Below are positions 47,485-50,831 of a stretch of 50,831 nucleotides of DNA, piece after piece. Both the position numbers and the translations under genes were made by a program. This DNA is from Myxococcales bacterium. Lineage in GTDB: Bacteria > Myxococcota_A > Polyangia > Polyangiales > Houyiibacteriaceae. The number at the start of each line of letters is the position of its first letter. Within the stretch, counting starts at the first letter, position 1. The stretch is from contig JAHBWH010000043.1 of the NCBI GenBank assembly GCA_019637115.1, positions 1 through 50,831 of the forward strand, read 5' to 3'. The notes under the pieces were generated by a model. That model had not been told where the DNA came from. It saw nothing but the letters and a program-made list of their open reading frames with translations, and ran no database searches.

Positions 47485-50400
47485 TCAGTGGGTGACGGTG
47501 AAGCGCAGGGTCATCCCCTCGATCGTCGCCTCCTCCTCGAGCGCGCCCTCGGCCTGCTCGAAGGAGGTCGCCAGGATCTCCTTCGCGACGGCGGCGCCAT
47601 GCGCGAGGAGCGCATCGGCGAGCTCGCCCTCCGCGGCCCACCGCACCGTGACGCGCGCGTCGTAGGGGAGGTCGCGGTCTTTTCGGACCCGCTGCAGCCG
47701 CGAGGTGACCTCTCGGACGAAGCCGAGCGCGCGGAGCTCGTCCGTGACCGTCGTGTCGAGCACGACCACGCGGCCGGCCTCGCTCGCGGCGGCGAAGCCT
47801 TCCTTCGCCGTGAGCCGGACCTCGACCTCCTCGGGCCCGAGCGCGATCTCGCCGCTCGGCAAGCGCAGGCGGATCGCGCCCTCGCGCGCCATCTCGGCGT
47901 GCAGCGCGGATCCGTCGGCGCTCGCGAGCGCCTTCTTGCACGCGGGCATGTCCTTGCCGAGCCGCGGCCCGAGCTTCGGGAAGCTCGGCACGAGCTGGAA
48001 GTCGACGTAGCGCTCGGGCTCGCTCGTGAACGCGAGCTCGAGCACGTTGAGCTCCTCGCGGATCGCGTCCGCGAAGCGCTCGACCATCGCGCGCTCTTCG
48101 TCGCTGGCGACGACCACGACGGCCTCGCCGAGCGGCTGACGGACCTTCAGCTTCTTCTCGTTGCGCACGCGGCTGCCCGCCGTCACGAGCTGGCGCGCGA
48201 GCGTCACGGCGTCGCGGAGCGCCTCGTCGACCCGCGCGTCGTCCGGGGACGGGAACGCCGCGAGGTGCACTGAGGGCAGCTCGGGATCGAAGCGACGCAC
48301 GAGGTTCTGGTAGAGCGCCTCGGACGCGAAGGGCACGAAGGGCGCGACGAGCTTCGTGAGGTCGACGAGCACCTCGTAGAGGGTGGCGAACGCGGCCCTC
48401 TTGTCGGTCGAGTCCCCCTCTGCCCAGAAGCGCGCGCGGCTGCGGCGCACGTACCAGTTCGAGAGCGAGTCGACGAAGGCGGTGATGTGCTTGACCGCCT
48501 GGTGCGCGGTGTAGTCGTCGAGCTCGGCGCGCACGCGCCGGACGGTGTAGTCGAGCTCGGCGAGCACCCAGCGGTCGAGGTCGCTCCGCTCCGAGAGGGC
48601 GGGGCGGGGCGCCTGCGGGCTCCACTCGTCGATGTTCGCGTAGGTCGTGAAGAACGAGTAGACGTTCCAGACCTTCAGCAAGAACTCGCGCGCCGCGTCG
48701 CGCACGGTGCGGTCGAAGAAGCGCGTGTTCTGGCCGGGGACCGTGTTCGCGTAGAGCGCCCAGCGGACCGCGTCCCCGCCGACCTGATCCATGAGCACGA
48801 GCGGGTCCGTGTAGTTCTTGAGGCTCTTGGAGTATTTGCGGCCCTGCTCGTCGGTGAGCAGGCCGAGCACCACGCAGTTGCGGAAGGGGTGGGGGGCCTC
48901 GGCGTCTCGGAAAAGCAGCGTGCTGATCGTCATCAGCGAGTAGAACCAGCCGCGCGTCTGGTCGACCGCCTCGGTGATGAAGTCGGCCGGGAAGGTCTGC
49001 TCGAAGCGCTCGCGGTTGTCGTGCGGGTAGCCCCATTGCGCGAAGGGCATGCAGCCGGAGTCGAACCAGCAGTCGATGACCTCGGGCACGCGGCGGTAGA
49101 CGCCCTCTTCGCCGGGCTTGGTCCACGTGACCTCGTCGATCCACGGCTTGTGGACCATGAGATCGTCGCTGAGCGTGGGGTCGGCCGCCTTCGCGGCCGC
49201 GAAGTGATCGAAGGCGCTCGGGTTGCGCGCGAGGATCGCGGCGACGCTGTCGACCGCCTCCATCGCGCCCGTGACGTCGTTGATCCAGATGGGCAGCGGC
49301 GTGCCCCAGAAGCGCTCGCGCGAGATGGCCCAGTCGACGTTGCCCTCGAGGAACTGGCCGAAGCGGCCGTCCTTGATGTGGGCGGGCTCCCAGTGAACGG
49401 TCTGGTTGTTCGCCTTCACGCGGTCGATCTCGCGGGTCGTGCGGATGAACCAGCTCGTGCGCGCGTATTGGATGAGCGGGTCGTCCATGCGCCGCCAGGA
49501 GAACGGGTACTCGTGGCGGTAGACCTCCTCCTTGAAGAGGACGCCCCGCGCGCGGAGGTTGCGGATGATGTCGCGGTCGGCGTCCTTGCAGAAGCGGCCG
49601 GCGAAGTCCGTGACCTCGGGGGGGAAGGTGCCGTCGGGCTGCACGAGCTGCAGGAAGCCGAGGCCCTCGGCCTTGCAGGCGCGGAAGTCGTCCTCACCGA
49701 AGGCGGGCGCGAGGTGGACCATGCCGGTCCCGCTCGAGAGCTCGACGAAGTCGGCCGCGATCACGCGGTGCGCGGGGCCGCCCGTCGGCGCGGCGTAGTC
49801 GAAGGGCGGCGTGTACTCGGCGCCGACCCAGCCCGTGCCGGGCTTCGTCTCCACGACCTCGTGGGCCGCATCGCCGAGGACCTTCGAGACGAGGGCCTCG
49901 GCGAGCACGACGCGCGTGCCGTCCTCGAGCGCGACGGTCGCGTATGCGGCGTCGGCCTTCACCGCGAGCGCGACGTTCGAGGGGAGCGTCCAAGGGGTCG
50001 TCGTCCACGCGAGGAAGCTCGTGCCCTCGAGGCCGCGGATGGGGAAGCGGACCATCACCGAGGGGTCGTCGACTTCCTTGTAGCCTTGGCCGACCTCGCC
50101 CGACGAGAGCGCCGTGCCGCCCTGCGCCCACCACCAGAGGACCTTGTAGTCCTGGTAGAGGAGCCCCTCCTCGAAGAGGCGCGCGAGCGCCCACCAGACG
50201 CTCTCGACGTAGCGTTTGTGGAAGGTGACGTAGGCGTCGTCGAGGTCGACCCAGAAGCCGATGCGGCGGGTCATCCGGCGCCACTCGCCGATGTACCGGA
50301 AGACCGAGTCGATGCACTTCTTGCTGAAGGCCTCGACGCCGTACTCGGCGATGGCGCTCCGGCCGCTGATGCCGAGCTCCTTCTCGACCTCGACCTCGAC

Positions 50401-50667
50401 GGGCAGCCCGTGCGTGTCCCACCCGGCGCGCCGCGGGACCTGGTAGCCGCACATGCTCCGGTAGCGGAGGAAGACGTCCTTCATGACCCGCGTGAGCACG
50501 TGCCCGGCGTGCGGCATCCCGTTGGCGGTCGGGGGGCCCTCGTAGAAGACGAAGGGCGGACCTTCGCGCTCGGTCACGCGCTCGAAGACACGCTCGCGCT
50601 CCCAGAGCTCGAGCATCGCCTGGTCGAGCTCGGGGAAGGCCACCTGCGGAGAGACGGGGTCGAACAT
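47485..50667 (-). CDS. ileS: isoleucyl-tRNA synthetase, type 2
   Basis: A 1060-residue class I synthetase that charges tRNA-Ile. The HIGH-type motif is HAGH (53-56, in PPTANGMPHAGHV). The editing CP1 domain follows (FPIRGLEGTSFLAWTTTPWTLPSN). The KMSKS loop reads KYSKS (611-615), with Tyr in place of Met. The C-terminal anticodon-binding domain is long, as in the eukaryote-like IleS2 type; members of that type are typically less sensitive to mupirocin. No Zn-binding CxxC pair of type 1 is seen at the C-terminus. The ATG at 50667 starts just before the conserved SPQVAFPELDQAMLELWE, and TACACC lies 7 bases upstream. Confidence 0.97.
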   Translation of the reverse strand: MFDPVSPQVAFPELDQAMLELWERERVFERVTEREGPPFVFYEGPPTANGMPHAGHVLTRVMKDVFLRYRSMCGYQVPRRAGWDTHGLPVEVEVEKELGISGRSAIAEYGVEAFSKKCIDSVFRYIGEWRRMTRRIGFWVDLDDAYVTFHKRYVESVWWALARLFEEGLLYQDYKVLWWWAQGGTALSSGEVGQGYKEVDDPSVMVRFPIRGLEGTSFLAWTTTPWTLPSNVALAVKADAAYATVALEDGTRVVLAEALVSKVLGDAAHEVVETKPGTGWVGAEYTPPFDYAAPTGGPAHRVIAADFVELSSGTGMVHLAPAFGEDDFRACKAEGLGFLQLVQPDGTFPPEVTDFAGRFCKDADRDIIRNLRARGVLFKEEVYRHEYPFSWRRMDDPLIQYARTSWFIRTTREIDRVKANNQTVHWEPAHIKDGRFGQFLEGNVDWAISRERFWGTPLPIWINDVTGAMEAVDSVAAILARNPSAFDHFAAAKAADPTLSDDLMVHKPWIDEVTWTKPGEEGVYRRVPEVIDCWFDSGCMPFAQWGYPHDNRERFEQTFPADFITEAVDQTRGWFYSLMTISTLLFRDAEAPHPFRNCVVLGLLTDEQGRKYSKSLKNYTDPLVLMDQVGGDAVRWALYANTVPGQNTRFFDRTVRDAAREFLLKVWNVYSFFTTYANIDEWSPQAPRPALSERSDLDRWVLAELDYTVRRVRAELDDYTAHQAVKHITAFVDSLSNWYVRRSRARFWAEGDSTDKRAAFATLYEVLVDLTKLVAPFVPFASEALYQNLVRRFDPELPSVHLAAFPSPDDARVDEALRDAVTLARQLVTAGSRVRNEKKLKVRQPLGEAVVVVASDEERAMVERFADAIREELNVLELAFTSEPERYVDFQLVPSFPKLGPRLGKDMPACKKALASADGSALHAEMAREGAIRLRLPSGEIALGPEEVEVRLTAKEGFAAASEAGRVVVLDTTVTDELRALGFVREVTSRLQRVRKDRDLPYDARVTVRWAAEGELADALLAHGAAVAKEILATSFEQAEGALEEEATIEGMTLRFTVTH

Positions 50668-50674
50668 CGCGGGC

Positions 50675-50680
50675 GGTGTA
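50675..50680 (-). promoter_or_regulatory. putative -10 box of ileS
   Basis: TACACC on the minus strand, 7 bases before the ATG at 50667. It is a weak match because the last base is C rather than T. There is no T-box leader upstream. Confidence 0.2.
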
Positions 50681-50720
50681 CCACGCGCGAGGCTGGGCGT
50701 CGGATCGAAGTCGCCCAGCC

Positions 50721-50780
50721 GTGCCCTCGTCGACCGTGCCCTCGTCGATCGTGCCCTTGCCCTTGCCCTTGCCCTTGGAC
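50721..50780. repeat. compound tandem array, 15-bp then 6-bp units
   Basis: Two 15-bp units (GTGCCCTCGTCGACC and GTGCCCTCGTCGATC) are followed by a run of hexamers (GTGCCC, then TTGCCC three times, ending TTGGAC). The array lies upstream of ileS. Confidence 0.88.
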
Positions 50781-50831
50781 AACGGATTGATCACATCTCC
50801 ACGTGGCTCACGGCGGGGGAGGACACGCCCC

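Noticed and set aside
48487-50790. 767-codon plus-strand ORF opposite ileS
   Set aside because: It is a shadow of the synthetase gene and has no start signal or domain.

Overview
The window is very G+C-rich DNA (roughly 70 % by eye), apart from a paler stretch at the left end. The mix of genes suggests a myxobacterium-like member of the Myxococcota, perhaps near Sandaracinaceae. The pointers are a eukaryote-like Ser/Thr kinase, NtrB/NtrC-type signalling, DUF4388-like and FG-GAP proteins, HEAT proteins, a histone H1-like tail and a type-2 isoleucyl-tRNA synthetase. This placement is inferred from gene content, not from a marker search. No CRISPR array, complete mobile element, rRNA or tRNA was seen. 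The one clear RNA gene is rnpB.

Layout. 1-1284: lower-G+C accessory DNA with two unrecognised minus-strand ORFs and decayed sequence. 1285-5286: an alpha/beta hydrolase (minus), then a secreted HEAT protein and a membrane Ser/Thr kinase (plus). 5527-14838 (minus): a cell-envelope operon of HEAT-repeat protein, TamA-like Omp85 and TamB. 14975-19345 (minus): a small lipoprotein, gpsA, a gamma-carbonic-anhydrase-like protein, a VanZ-like protein and miaB. 19427-28060 (minus): an FG-GAP lipoprotein, a sensor kinase, Lon, and a discoidin-like membrane protein. 28292-29413: obg. 29715-31214 (minus): an outer-membrane barrel. 31342-39243 (plus): a four-gene signalling cluster made of a hybrid HPt/REC/REC/DUF4388-like/TM protein, two paralogous NtrB-like kinases and one sigma54 activator. 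39411-41068: small hypotheticals and a fumarylacetoacetase-family enzyme. 41199-41620: rnpB and its terminator. 41670-42719 (minus): an SRPBCC domain fused to an H1-like tail. 42897-47125: a 5-oxoprolinase-type HyuA-HyuB fusion and a DUF2062 protein. 47485-50667 (minus): ileS.

Three themes run through the window. First, many genes that lead a transcription unit carry a TANNNT-type -10 hexamer only 6-9 bases before the start codon and no Shine-Dalgarno sequence, which suggests leaderless mRNAs. Second, short tandem-repeat arrays, each with its own unit (6 to 23 bp), sit at gene borders, and one lies in frame at the HyuA/HyuB junction. Third, two gene-free stretches share a structured, GC-rich element. 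The best candidates for undescribed biology are the leaderless promoter architecture, the signalling cluster headed by the double-REC membrane protein, the SRPBCC-H1 fusion and the tandem-repeat arrays.
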